Notes: generated by a model from the sequence alone, not told the origin. Positions 24,863 through 37,171 are shown, counted from the first letter of the stretch. The stretch: DNA of 64,000 bases from Pipra filicauda (GCF_003945595.2 NW_024104365.1:6357049-6421048); one strand, 5' to 3'. Translations and numbers: made by a program.

Positions 24863-27800
24863 CTCTGTCATTATATGATTATACAAGCAATTGCTATAAT
24901 GATTTTAGGAAAACAACGGGAAAAAAAAGAGGGTGTGATAACAATTACCAGGACATCAGGAGGTTGATGCATTCAGCCTGAGTAAAAGCTGGCTCTCATC
25001 TGCTCTGAAAAAGAGGACTTTATTACACAGCCTGAGGTTAGGAATAGAGTGATCTGGCCTTGGTGTCTGAAGTAATGTAGCTGAGCTCACTTGTAAAGGT
25101 TGGGACTAGGATCTACATTCAAAATTTAATATGCAGTTTGAGAACAGGGAATATAGCCCTCACATCCTTTCCAGATGGCATTGAAGGCTACAGTCTTTAA
25201 TCAAAGCATTGCGTGGAGACTGAATAGTGGATTTTGATGTTGCCAAGTTGTGTTCTCTTGATCCATGTAATGACTACCAATGTCATCTTTGTGCCAATGA
25301 AATTAATTCCAGCCAGTACAGGGAGCGGAAAGAGGATAACTTTCTTTCTCTCTAATAGTTCATTGAGCATGTTGCTGAAAGAAAATATGCTTTAAACAGT
25401 GGGTTTTTTTCCCACTGTCTTTCAGGAAAATTTATCCGTATTTCTAAGGTTAATAGCATACAGTCTCTATCTGAGACTATGCTACTATTTTTTGCCTTAA
25501 TTAGCATTTAGTGTCTTTGCAACTGTAGTAGTAGTACAAATCTTGATGCAACAGTTGAGGTTTCTACGTAATTGTGGTCTCATAAATGAAGGATCACATT
25601 TTAAAAGCTGGCCATTATGTAATTTTAATCTCAAATTCTTATCAGTAAGATTTTTAAAATGAATGGAAGATGGTTAATCTTCAACAGAGATTTCTAGATT
25701 CTTCTGTTATTAATGGATACCTAAGGCCTTTGCTTTCAAATCCAGAGAAACAGCTAAGCACCTTCAGATTCATTAATCTTGATAATTTACTCTGAAAGCA
25801 CTGTACAGGTCTTATTTGAGAGGAACAAAAAAATGTTATGTACAGGAAAAGTCCAGAGAATGTGCAGGTCACACTAAGTGTTTCAGAAGATTTCAGGAGT
25901 AGAAAGAAAGTTACCAGGAATGGTTTCTATGAATGCAAGGTATCTCTTCAGGACTGCAGTTCAGTGTAATATCAAAGCACAAGCTTAATTGTAAACTCAT
26001 TATCCTTGCTGAAAAGTCTTGAACTTTCATTGTTGGGTTACTGACGTAGGATAGTGAAAAGCAATCTCAAGAACAAAAGGGTGATTTTAATCTCACATAA
26101 AATCGCAACTGAAAACCTGTTTAAATTAACTAACAGCTAATAACCAAGGTTTGATGGTATGTCATACTGCTACCTTTAACAAGAAAATGTGAATTTGATA
26201 ATATTAATGCATATAATGGTGCAGACATATTTTTCAAAAGATATGATGTAAGTCTTATAAATATAAATGTGAAAAACTGTAAAGTTCGCAGTGCTAATAT
26301 AAGCAAAAGCATGATTAAAATGGGATTGACAGGCTTTGCTCATCTTTTAGTTATTTGACCAAAACACAGGCTTGGCATGCTATACTGATGGCAAAGATTC
26401 TACCAAATCTCTGTTCCTATATTCCCAAAGGTATAAAGAATTTTTTTTTCTCCAAAATTACAAAATAACAAGCTCAAATTCATTTGCAGAAATCAGTTCT
26501 CCAGCGTCCTTGATTACTTTTGAAAATTGCAACCTAATCTGATTATGCATAAATATATCTTGCACAAAGAATCTTATTCATAATTGTTCTAGACCTCCTT
26601 TTCATTAGACTCACTGAAAATGCTGTTGTTTCGATATTAAATTTTGGTCCAATTCAAATCAAAATAATCAAGCTGTTCAGTTTACTAGGAAATTCTTAAC
26701 TCACTGTATTTTAGAAGCACAATATAGTCCCTAGACTTACAGAGTTTTTTGTCAAAATTGTCATTGTTTTTATTTGTCTAAATCACTAAAAATGTGCTTT
26801 CTTTCGCTTCTGAATTAGTTATTTTCAGAATCATAAAAGTTTGGAAACATTTCCATGTGACATAGTAATTAGAATATGGAGGACTATAAAGTAAGTCAGT
26901 AGTTTTTGTTTGGAGCAGTTTACTTCCTCCCAGTCTTACACACTGGAAGTCATCATGCTGAGTACCACCATTAGTTCTGCAGTAATACTACACCAAAAAT
27001 GAGGCAGCTAGGTATAGTTCCTTGTTCCAGTGTAAACAGAAAAAATTAATACACACTGAATATTTCAGAAAACATGCAGTTTGATGACTGTGACATTTTC
27101 CAAAGTGAGATGAAGTTACTGAATCTCAATTTCATATGCTGAAAGAGAGTCATCTTCACCAGGAAATGTTTGGATACAAAGAGAATTTCATTAGCTTTTC
27201 TCTTCTTATCTAGCATCAATCACTCAGGTCAAATTTTTCTTCTTAAAAAAATGTTTTTTTTTTTAAAAGAAAATATCATTTACTTGCGTGTAAACAGAAC
27301 TACATATTAATAGTTTGGATTAATTTGAACATACTTCTTACATTTTTCCCATTAAGTGTGGAAAAGTACCCTGGTTGCTCACATTGTCTTTTTAGCAACT
27401 TCATCAATCAGTGAATACCAAATGCACTTGAAGCTGTGCTTTCTGGAATATAGACCACCTGATGGATAAGGTTTGGTCTGAGATTTAGGACACTTCCACT
27501 ACATACTTAGATCTGTCATGTGATTTGTTGCGCACGTTTGGTCTACACCTTCAGTTTTGTAGTAACCTTTCTCTCCTATGTCCCTTTTTCAAACTTCCTT
27601 TGTGGTTTTGTGTTGAGTTTTTTGCGTGTGTCTGTATGTGTACCTTTGGTGTAGCTTTGGGCTGCACATTCTGCTTCTACTTTTGGCACCTTTGAGATGC
27701 TTTGGTACAGATGTATTTTCATTCCAATTGGTATCTTAGGAACACTAGGCATAGCTATCGTGTTATGCATAATGATGGCTACAAAATGCGTAGTCTCTTT

Positions 27801-28482
27801 GCCACCATTTAAAAGTTTTGTCCATCAATCACTTATATTTTGGATGGTTCTTTTTTTTTGGTCAACCGAGTCTAAACATGCATCACAATATATGTTTCTC
27901 AGTGCTGATAGATGCTCTTTTTCAGAACATATGCTTGTTGACATGAAGGTACTTTGAAAACTCTGTGTCCCATCTGGAATTAATGTGAAGATTAAGTAAA
28001 ATATATTTTTCTACCAAAACCAAAAAAGTGGATTTTATAATTAGGACATATTGAACACTTCAATAGTAGCTTCTTGCTTATCATGTGCATATTCAAAGCT
28101 ATCCTTTACTTTCTTTTAAATGCATTTATTTCTGAACATTCAGGACATGGGTTTTAAATGTAATTCTAGTACTTATTTAGTAGCTGGATATGGCACCTCA
28201 TACTTTATCAACAACAAATTACATTCCTGTTAATCTTACTGCTGATCAAGTATTTACCATCCTATTAAAATCCAATTAAACATGCATCACATTTGGTGGA
28301 TATAATTAAAACAACTGGAGAGGGTAAATGGTTCAAAGCACTATAGCTAGAAAAATGCCAGTGGAGTGTGAAAATAAAAAACCAACAAACATACAATGTA
28401 CATAGTATATCTGTTTATGAAAAGACTTGCTCTTTACTATCCTTTTAATATATTTATTTTACACTTTTGACTGTGTATCAGA
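24863..28482. other. AT-rich DNA, no gene seen
   Basis: About 3.6 kb of unique-looking AT-rich sequence. The longest open frames are under 90 codons and look random. Confidence 0.55.
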
Positions 28483-29377
28483 ACTCAATGGAGCAGGTCC
28501 TCATGGAAGCAATGTCAAGGCACATGCAAGAGGACCTGGACAGGTTTGAGAAGTGGTCCCATGAGAATCTCATGAAGTTCAACAAGTCCAAGTGCAATGT
28601 GCTACACCTGGGTTTGGACAATCCCTGAAATGAGTACAGGCTGGGACAACTCATCAAGGGCAGTCCTGCAGAGAAGGACCTGGGATTCTCACAAATGAAA
28701 AGGTGGTTATGAGCCGGTAATGTGCACTCACAGCCCGGGCCAACCACATCCTGGCTGCATCAAAAGTAGTGTGATCAGCAGGTCCAGGGAAGTGGTTCTC
28801 CCTCTCTACTCTGCTACCATGATATCCCACCTGGAATACTGCATCTAGTTCTGGGGCTCCTAACATAAGAATAACATGGACCTGCTGGAGTGAATCCAGA
28901 TGAGGCCTAAAAAGATGATCAGTGGGCTGAAGTACTTATATGAACACAGACTGAGAGAACTGGAGTTGTTCAGCCTGGAACAGAGAACCCTTTGGGGATA
29001 CCCTATTGCAGCCTTCCAGTACTTAAGGGGGGCTTATAAAAGAAATGAAAAGCATCTTTCTACATAGGCCCACAGTGATAGGACAAGACAGAATGGTTTT
29101 AAACTAAAAGGGGAGAGATTTCGATTAGATGTGTCTCAGTCTGATGAGACTGGACTGTTTGCTAAAGAGGATGAGTTATGAGGTAGACCAAACTCCTCTC
29201 TCTCTGCAATTGTAATGTCAAATTAAGGGGCTTTACTCAAGGAAAATGTGGAAAAAAACAGAAGAAATAACAACCCTTTATTAAAAGATATATGTATGTT
29301 GGCAAAAACAGTAACAAAACAACAACAACAACAAGTCTAAATGAATACTTCTCTGTCCTTTAGCACAGTCCTAATTG

Positions 29378-29396
29378 CGGTCGGCAGGGGGCGCTG
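29378..29396 (+). promoter_or_regulatory. CTCF-like motif, copy 1
   Basis: The text GGTCGGCAGGGGGCGCTG matches the well-known CTCF core (CAGGGGGCGC plus flanks). It lies inside the nested LTR, and an identical 18-mer lies 59 bp downstream. Binding is inferred from the motif only. Confidence 0.5.
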
Positions 29397-29437
29397 TTGG
29401 GCCGCTGGGAGGTGTAGGACCTGCAGTACCTGGTCGT

Positions 29438-29455
29438 GGTCGGCAGGGGGCGCTG
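29438..29455 (+). promoter_or_regulatory. CTCF-like motif, copy 2
   Basis: Exact repeat of GGTCGGCAGGGGGCGCTG in the same orientation as copy 1. A tandem same-strand arrangement is what one expects of a directional CTCF site, but no functional evidence is available here. Confidence 0.5.
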
Positions 29456-30197
29456 TGGGCTCTGGCAGTCACCCGCGGGAAGAGGGGCTGGAGAGAGAGG
29501 TCCCGGGCTGCGTGGGGGAAGCCGAGAAGGAGATGGGGGTTCCTCGCCTCCGTGGGGACGAAAAGGAAGGCAGGCAGTACACTCCCACGGGAACTCACCA
29601 CTGTCTCAAGTGGCGGGGACTCACCACAGTCTCAGGTGGTGGTGTCTCAGAAAAACTCCCCCTCCTCTCCCGTGGGCAAACAAACTCTCCGATGAAGCAC
29701 AGTAGATCCAGGGAGCGGGACAGTCAGGCAGGTCGAAGCCAGCAGTAATGAGGAGTCGAGCTCACCAGGATGAACAACCAAAAAAGGAAACTGGACCTCC
29801 GGTCCCCCTCCCCGAAATGCCTGTCTGCACCCAGGGAGCCAGCCACGCAGTCTGCCCCTCACCTCCCCGAACAGAGCCAGCCCCTGCCTCCCTCTCTTCT
29901 CTCTCCAAATGGACCATTAACCTAGGTTGGCTACATCTTTTGTAACGCTAATGACCTCCCTTCCCCCCACTCACTCCGTTTTTTTTTTTCCCTTGGAGTG
30001 GGGCAGGGGGAAGAAAAATTCCCCTGCTTTCCTAATCTATAACAGATGTCAGGAAGAAATTATTTATTCAGAGGGCAGTAAAGCACTGCAGCAGGTTGCC
30101 CAAAGTTATTGTGCATGCCTCATTCCTGTAAGTGTTCAAGGCCAGGTTGGATGGGACCCTGAGTAACCAGATCTAGTGGGTTGCTGCCCTTCATGAG

Positions 30198-30723
30198 TGT
30201 AACGTGTCCAAAAAGACTAAAACGATCCCAGATTTGGGGGTAGAAACTGGAATAGATTATTGAACACACAAAGCACTTATTTAAGGGTCTTGGGGGCTTA
30301 ACATGCTAATAAGGAGGCAGGGTTATGCCAAATAGGGGATTCCAAAATCTATTAGCATTTGCTGTAGCAGGGGTGACATAAAGGGAAAATGAGATTTACA
30401 TTTATCGGATCCAGTATTTACATTTGGGGGAAAAAGGATTTGATATTTCAAGTAAGTAAGATTATACTGGGGAACGGTGGTCAGCTTTTCCCAAAACTTA
30501 TTACATGGGGAGGAGAGAAAACAATGGGATATCTGATAACATCATACAAAGTCTCTTCACATCCTACTGGGGGAGGTCAAGACAATCCGCACAAAATGAA
30601 TGTCAATGGATCTTATCTGGTCTTTTAGATGATGGGTTTTTCCTCCAGCCCCTGTGACCCAAGGCTTCCTGTTTAATCCTAGCAGTTCTTTTTCTGCTGG
30701 TATCCAAATTTCGGACTGCAACA
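30198..30723 (-). mobile_element. Second LTR nested in the same CR1, imperfect 6-bp TSD
   Basis: The 526-bp insert has TGTAACG...GCAACA ends and lies between CR1 text ending ttcatgag and text resuming gagagggttggaac. The flanking hexamers catgag (30192-30197) and ggtgag (30724-30729) match at four of six positions, consistent with an aged duplication. The orientation is inferred: on minus it starts TGTTGCAGTCCGAAATTTGG and has TTAAATAAG near the 3' part. There is no internal region. Confidence 0.78.
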
Positions 30724-30865
30724 GGTGAGAGGGTTGGAACTAGATAATTTTTAATGTCCTTTCCAATCCAGACCTTTCCATGATTCAAGTAACCTTGAGA
30801 AAGCATCATGTAGTTGTCCAATTGAGTTAAAACCTGTCATTGCCTAAGCTATATTTTCAAAAATT

Positions 30866-31095
30866 CATAGAATTGTAGAATCAGTGAGGTTGGAAAAGAC
30901 CCCTGAGATCATTGAGCCCAACCATTATCCTAACACTACAAAGGCTCACTAAATCATGCCCCCAAGCACCATGTCTACACTTCTTTTAAATACCTCCGAG
31001 GATGGTGACTTAACCACTTCCCTGAGCATCTTGTTGCAATGCCTGACAACCCTTTCCATGAAGAAATTTTTCCTAGTATCCAATCTAAACCTTCA
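30866..31095 (-). mobile_element. CR1 3' end fragment
   Basis: The + strand shows catagaattgtagaatcagt followed by gaggttggaaaagacccctgag, the reverse complement of a CR1 3' terminus. It continues into the 3'-UTR/ORF2-tail pattern (gaagaaatttttcctagtat). It is truncated at about 31095. Confidence 0.88.
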
Positions 31096-33164
31096 AAGTT
31101 ATATGCTTAGACAAAAGAGAAGAAGATATTCTTAAACGGTGTCAATAGATTTAATATGATTTGTCTTTGATAGTGAATTTTTTCCTCAGCTAAAGCAAGT
31201 GATAATATTTTAGGCAGTTATCGTAATGTCATTTATAAGACTAGAGCAAGTCAAATGCTGTTCCATAACTATAACTCTACAATAATCTTGTTCAAAACAA
31301 TAGGTTCAATTAAGTTAATAATGGCTTAAATGAGAGAAAAATTTGGCTTGCCTACAGTACAGTCACAGATTAAATGAATCATAAACAATTAACAGAATCT
31401 TGATCTTAATATTTTGTTCCTTTCCCTGTTTACAGTAAAACAAATTTTGTATAAGAATACACAATTAGAAAAATCCCAAGTGCGTACTTGTGACAGAATC
31501 CTTGAAGTTTTTCACTAAAAGATGTAAACTATGCCCTTGAAAATAGCACAGCTATAATTATAATTATCTTATACATGGGCAGCTTACCCACAGAAAATGA
31601 ACTCTTAGTGAAATACCAAAAATTTAAAAATGACACTGAAGAGAACCAGAACCCCAACATCTATTTTAAATTAATATAAAAAGCAAATGTCTTTTTAAAA
31701 GCTAGCACCATGTAATCTCTCTACTCTTGTATTTTATTCTTTTTGCTGTTGCTTGAAGAAAAAAAAATTGAGTGACTCTATATCTGTTTTCTTTGAAATA
31801 ATTTTGAGATCACAACATGACCTAGAGAGGTAAAAAAAGCAAATAGCTTTGCTTTAAAATATTTCAAGTGGGGAGTATGGGTGACATAGAGTTGATGACC
31901 AGTATCTCTATTTCTCTTTTTTTCATATGATGGGACAAAAGGAAAATTTCAGAGATGCTGGAATTTATTAGGTTTATGAAAAGCAAAAAGTGAAAGACTT
32001 TTTAGAAGAATAACTTTTTCATCATGAAATCTTTTTTTTTTCCCTAGTATTGAATGTATTTCATTTAAAATTATGTAATTTGGAAGAATTCCCCATAAAC
32101 GTTACAAAGCTTTTAGTTGAAAAAATTCACTTTTTTAATTTATTAGAAAAGTTTTCAATAAACAAAATATACAACACAGTGCAACTGAAATGAAAAGTCT
32201 GAGTGATACGTTATTTTCTAACTCAGACAAATTTCTCTCATGAAATTACACAAACTGACTCAGTATGAAATCATGTGAAAGAACTATTGTCTGTCATATT
32301 ACCTAATCTGTACAACTTTTGGTCCAGAAATGTTCTAAAAGAGAGAAAGTAGGCTCCTAGTTCATTAAGTTCTCTTGTAAATCTGCTGTCATCTAGTACC
32401 CACTTGTTTTGGAGGAAAGTAAGGACACTGAGCTTTTTCCAAGGTATTCTTTTAAAATCTCTTACAGAATGTCATGGAGGCTAAATCAGAGGCTACCTGT
32501 AAAAATATTTTATAAAAATTAATATATTTAATACCATTAATTTGGCAGGGAAAAGTCTAGTACAATTATAATGGTCCTGAATTCTTTGAATATGAATGAT
32601 TACAAGTAACACGAGTACTTCCATAACTGACTTTTTCATACAACATTAATGTGCAAGCAGGGGTCAGGCACAAAGTTACTGTGCTATAAGTGATCTTTGG
32701 TTTTCCATGGTTTTGGTTAATTAGGCTCTGAGGACTCCTGTTCTGTTCTCCTTATATCTTGGTGATATTCAGCTCCCTATAACAAGAGTAGTATTTGTTA
32801 CTATGGCTAAGATTTAGGTCATCATTAATATATTTTATATTGCAATCTTCAAATGTTTTACAATGGATCCGTCCTTTCTAAGAAAAGTTAAAGCATGAAA
32901 ATGTCAAGAGTTAGTATTTATCATGCTCTTTCTGATACAGCAGGCACCCAGTGCTATCTTTGCTAAAACATTTGGGAATCCTACAAAAACGCACAACATA
33001 AGGGCACTTATTTTGGAAAAAAAATAACTGACCAGTATGGAGTTGCTTAGATAATCATACATGTACAATTGTCAGAAAGAGATCTTGTTAAGATATCTCT
33101 ATTCTAATATAAGCAACAAGCAATAGTGTTAGTGTATGGCCAGTCTTCACGAGCAAAGATTTGG
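31096..33164. other. AT-rich DNA, no gene seen
   Basis: AT-rich sequence without recognisable genes or repeats. Confidence 0.55.
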
Positions 33165-33452
33165 GAAAGGTCTTTACCCTTCCAGCCTGCGCAATGGATT
33201 TTTTTTAGGTGAGACACAGTGTGTGCTGAACTGAGCCCACCCTTTAATCCTAAGGTTCATCTACCGGGGCCAAGCAAGCTTGGACAGTGGTAGTGAGATC
33301 CTCAGGACGTAGGTTTGTTTAGAGTGACCTTCTCTTAGATGGCCTTACAGGGCTGACGAGCTCCATCTGCCCGGGGCAGTTTCCCTGGCCGGGAATTGAA
33401 CCCGGGCCGTGGCGGTGAGAACGCCGCATCCTAACCACTAGACCACTTAGGA
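33165..33452 (-). mobile_element. Probable tRNA-Glu-headed SINE
   Basis: A compact GC-rich unit sits in AT-rich DNA. On the minus strand it opens with a tRNA-Glu-like head (33452-33381) and continues into about 215 bp of non-tRNA body with distinctive blocks (cctgaggatctcactaccac, aagcttgcttggccccgg). The head keeps a Pol III A box (TGGTCTAGTGG, 33435-33445) and a B box with one change (GGTTCAATTCC, 33392-33402). Head plus unrelated body is SINE architecture. The tail does not look like a CR1 3' end, so its LINE partner is unknown to me. The left edge is approximate and no target-site duplication was found. Confidence 0.5.
33381..33452 (-). tRNA. tRNA-Glu(CTC)-like sequence, probably not functional
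   Basis: Minus-strand text GTGGTCTAGTGGTTAGGAT (D arm), an anticodon loop TTCTCAC giving anticodon CTC, and the T arm CCGGGTTCAATTCCCGG fold as a tRNA-Glu. The 5' acceptor strand reads TCCTAAG where TCCCTGG would be needed to pair with the intact 3' strand CCAGGGA. The lowest anticodon-stem pair is also a mismatch. No T-run terminator follows. It is more likely a SINE head or pseudogene than a working tRNA. Confidence 0.6.
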
Positions 33453-33671
33453 ACTACAGACTTGCTTCAGAAACACAAATACACATTGTTTATACCTGAT
33501 AGAAAACTCTTACCAAATTAGGTCTAAAAAGTAGAGATTAGGAATATACAAGGGAGTAATTATTATTAAAAAAAAATAAAAGTAGTCATGGGAGGGTCAA
33601 AATCAAATTTTATTATTATTTTCTATTAAATTGTCTCATGAGCAACTGTTGTGAGTTGTTTTGTGGATCCT

Positions 33672-34468
33672 TGTTGTGGTTTAGGAATGGTATTCTCCAA
33701 TTTAGTGTTCCAGCTGAAACACTTCAAACCACATGCCCCTCACTCACTCCTCTCTCCCTCTGCACCTCCCCCTGTGTTGGGCTGGAGGGGAGAACAGGAG
33801 ACACAAAAAGTAAAGATGGTGGGATGAGATAAGAACAATTTACTAGAAACAGCAATGAAATAAGAAAACAAACAGTAATGCTAACAATACTAATAACAAA
33901 CTGAACAAGAAAGAGGGGAAAGAGTCACACGTGATTGCTCACCACACAGAGTCCGGTAATATGCAAACTTGTTCTTCTCATCAACAAGTGTTCTGGAGTC
34001 ACTCTTTTCCAGTGCAGTCTGGATAAGACCATGGCAAACAGTGAGGTTGTGTTTCCACCTGTGGAACAGTTGGTTCCAGGTGTACTGGATGCCCCTCCAA
34101 GTGAAAGCAAACTGTAGCTGCACTCTGCTAAAGGAATGGACATTAGCAATGTCGAAGGTGGCACCACTTTGCTGCCTTGTGCTCCAGTTTGTACTGAAGT
34201 TCCAGTATATCCAACACAGCAACACTCAGTGGTGATGTGACTTCATTTGGGCCACTTACTGTAAATATGAACTGGAGGTCCCTTCAAGAGGGACCCCTCC
34301 CCAGAGAGGGCCATCAGCCTGGAATGCAATTCTGCCAACCAGCTCCTTTGTGTAGGTCAAACACCCAAGGCAAAAAACTGCCCTCCCCCATTCAACATCC
34401 CTCCCCCACATTGAGGCAGGGGAAAGAAAATTCCCATTTGTTTTTTTAGAACAAGTAAGCCCATGACA
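33672..34468 (-). mobile_element. Solo ERV LTR, no clear TSD
   Basis: The unit has TGTTGTGG...CCATGACA ends (minus start TGTCATGGGCTTACTTG), 797 bp. It shares the ataagaacaatttactag module with other minus-oriented LTRs here, where it corresponds to the R/poly(A) region. I found no convincing target-site duplication (atcct on the left, ccttt on the right), so boundaries could be off by some bases. Open frames of 60-111 codons inside it are not credible genes. Confidence 0.7.
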
Positions 34469-35857
34469 CCTTTTTAAGAGTAGGATGGCAGTGGGGTGTT
34501 GACAAGGGCTGATAGCAGCTCTCAACAAGTGAAATTATTGACAGAGAAATAACTAACTGGGTTGTATGATTTATTGATGTGAAATTCCCAGAGAAGTTAA
34601 TAAAATTATGGCTTTATTGAATGACCTCACTCATTGTCTTGCCTTCTGGTTGACTGATATTATATGTCATTAATTTCCCACACAAAGACAAATATATTAC
34701 ATTCCTACAGTATGTTTAATTGGAAATCTTTCCAAAAAATATTAATCCATGAGGTACTCCATATAGAGAATGGAATAGTGACTATTTAAACATATCTGAC
34801 AGCAGAAAAAAAGAATTTTTTAAAAAATCAACCCACAAATTAACAATATAAACCATGAGAGTGCAGAAGTAATTTATGTGAACATATTGCAACTACATAA
34901 ATTGGATTTTTTCCAAAGCTAATCTTGCTTAATCTTGTGAGGAATGCTAGCGTTTTTTTAATGATCACAAGCCATGCAGATCTCTGTTTGCTTAGCTTTT
35001 CAGAAGACCACTGCGATATTTTACTTTGTCATGTCTGTTATGAGTATTAGGCAGGAAGGGCACACTCTAATCCTGCCACTAATCTAACATCCACCATGGC
35101 ACCACAGGTTTTTTGGCTATGTATTTCTGTCCTTTATAGGCAAATTACAAAATCATTATCTTTAAAAAAATATACCTATTTGGTCTCCAACTTCTCTTAG
35201 AATTTTTCAACAAAATACATACAAATAAATGTATACCTTAAAACAAACCAAAATAAACCACATTTTCCAATCTATGCTTTTCAAGGTGTTTTAGAGATGG
35301 ACATTCACTTTCCTCTTCTATCTTATTCAATTTGTAAAAAAAAAAAAATAGAGACGGAATTTGACATACAAGGATTTTTTCAATAACTCAGAAGAAAGAA
35401 AGAGTAGTTTGGAAAACATTTAGAAAATACACGCACCAGTGTAAAATAAGACAGTTCTCATCTAAAGTCTACTTCCCAATCTCTACGAAGTTGCTTATTC
35501 TGGAAACATAATTTCAATGGAAGTAAAATTATTTCAATAGAAGTTGCTGAGCATTTTGCAATGCAGTTTAGCTGATGCACAAGAAAACTGGTAGCAAATT
35601 ATTCCAAATGTGGTACCCTCAAAAGTTGTAACAGAAGCTTGGCAACCTTGCGTTTTCAGCCTCAATCTTTTTTCTGACAGAAGGGAATATGAAATATCCA
35701 TGCCTTAAATAACTCTAAATATTCCAGGGTTCTAAAGCTAGATACAAATGACTGTAAAATCTATAAATAAACTGATATTGAGTTGTTTGTGGAGCCCAGA
35801 TGCTGCAGTATTAATGTGAAATAGTGACACAGAGTTAGCATAAACTGAGAAATAATT
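34469..35857. other. AT-rich DNA, no gene seen
   Basis: No gene or repeat recognised apart from an A-run at about 35337. Confidence 0.55.
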
Positions 35858-37045
35858 AGAATCATCGAATCCTAGATTAGAAAAGACCTCTAAGGAGGTC
35901 TTTACAGTTGGACACTCAGTCCAACTGTAAACCTAACACTGTAAAAGCCACCACTAAACCATGTCCCTAAGTGCCATATCTACACATCTTTTAAATACCT
36001 TAAGGGACAGCAACTCAAGCACTTCCCTTGGCAGTCTGTTCCAGTGCTTGATAATCCTTTCAGTGAAGAAGTTTTTTCTAATATCCAATCTAAATCTCCA
36101 CTGGTGTAACTTGAAGCACTTCCTCTTGTCCTGTTGCTTGTTACTTGAGAGAAGGGACTGGCTCTTACTTGGCTACAACCTCCCTTCAGGTAGTTTCCGA
36201 GACAGAGAAAGGCTGCCCTGAGCCTCTTTCTCACCAGGCTAAAGAAATGCATCTCCCTCTGCCAATCCTCACAGGAGTTACTCTCTAAACCCTTTACCAG
36301 CTTCACTGCCCTTGTCTGGACACACTCCAGCACCTCAATGTCTTTAAAGAAGGGTGCAAAACTGAATACAGGATTCAAAGTGCAACCTCACCAGTGCCAA
36401 GGACAGTGGAATGATCACTGCCCTAGTCTTGCTGACCACACTATTGCTGATACAGACCAGGCTGCTCTTGGCATTCTTGAGCACCTGGGAACACTGCTGC
36501 TCATGTTCAGCCAGCTGTTGACCAGCACCTGCAGTTTGTTTTCCAACAGGCTGCATTCCGGCCACTCTTCCCCAAGCCTGTAGTGCTGCATAGGGTTGTT
36601 GTAACCCAAGGACAGGATCCAGCACTTCACCTAACTGAGCTTATTTAACCTCATACCTTTAGCTTTAGCCCATCAATTCAGTCTGAACAGATCCCACTGC
36701 AGAGTGTTACAACCCCCTAGAAGATATTCTCATCCCAGTTTGTGTCATCAGTGAGTCATCTGACTGAGGGTGTCCTCAACTCCCTTTTCCAGATTGTTGA
36801 TAAAGATATTAAACAGGACGGGCCTGAGTACAGAGCTGCGAGGAACACCACTTGTGTCTGACCTCCAATAGCATGTAACTCCATTCGCCACTGCTCTCTG
36901 GGCCCAGCCATCCAGCCATTTTTTTACTCAGTGCACCTGTCCAAGCTATGATCAGCCAGTTTCTCCAGGAGAATGCTGGGGAAAATGCTGACAAAAATGC
37001 TGCAAAAGGCTTTACTACTTTTCATGCAGACAATATCCATCTACT
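35858..37045 (-). mobile_element. CR1 LINE, 5'-truncated, ORF2 remnant
   Basis: The 3' terminus lies at the left (agaatcatcgaatcctagat followed by tagaaaagacctctaag). Reading leftward on the minus strand one sees, at about 36800-37040, SKAFCSIF and [17 protein letters not shown], the RT block that follows the first catalytic aspartate in CR1. Next come the tail region (open 132 codons at 35980-36378) and the 3' UTR. Stops and frame changes make it non-coding. It is about 1.2 kb long. Confidence 0.9.
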
Positions 37046-37084
37046 AAGTGGAATAGAAGTCATAGAAGAATATCAGGTTAGTCA

Positions 37085-37171
37085 GTCATAGAATCATCAC
37101 AGAATCATAGAATAGTTTGGATTGGAAGGAACCTAAAAATCACCTAGTTCCAATCCAGGTCTTAGAAGGAG
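37085..37171 (-). mobile_element. Short CR1 3' end copy flanked by direct repeats
   Basis: gtcatagaatcatcacagaa followed by tcatagaatagtttgg and tggaaggaacctaaaaatca is a CR1 3' end of about 80 bp. The 13-mer atcaggttagtca stands directly left (37072-37084) and at 37172-37184 on the right. The match extends to 22 bases with two mismatches (37063-37084, 37163-37184). This looks like a target-site duplication around a severely 5'-truncated copy, or a 100-bp tandem duplication. Confidence 0.75.

Larger units (their letters stand above)
29132..30044 (-). mobile_element. Solo ERV LTR nested in CR1, 4-bp TSD
   Basis: The 913-bp insert has TGTCTCAG...TATAACA ends and gatg on both sides (29128-29131 and 30045-30048). 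In transcription sense (minus) it starts TGTTATAGATTAGG. An AATAAA signal sits at 29277-29282 near its 3' end, inside an AT-rich block. The remainder (29360-29900) is strongly GC- and CpG-rich, which stands out against the window. It contains two CTCF-like motifs (listed separately) and two near-copies of a CACCAC(T/A)GTCTCA(A/G)GTGG motif around 29597-29640. The open frames of up to 135 codons inside it reflect GC content, not genes. Confidence 0.88.
28483..30787 (+). mobile_element. CR1 LINE copy split by two LTR insertions
   Basis: CR1 sequence runs 28483-29131, resumes at 30045-30197, and resumes again at 30724-30787. The three parts join in consensus order: late ORF2 (ctggacaggtttgagaagtgg), ORF2 tail/3' UTR (gtcaggaagaaattatttat), then the 3' terminus (gagggttggaactagataat and tttccatgattc). 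Each gap is filled by a separate LTR with its own target-site duplication. The CR1 is therefore older than both. It is 5'-truncated and coding-dead. Confidence 0.88.

Noticed and set aside
29341..29945. Overlapping open frames of up to 135 codons, possible CpG-island gene
   Set aside because: They lie wholly inside a solo LTR with defined ends and TSD. They reflect high GC, and no frame shows recognisable domains.
33381..33452. Functional tRNA-Glu gene
   Set aside because: The 5' acceptor strand no longer pairs with the 3' strand and there is no Pol III T-run terminator. SINE head or pseudogene fits better.
35980..36378. 132-codon minus-strand frame as an independent gene
   Set aside because: It is the ORF2 tail/3' UTR of the minus-strand CR1 copy.
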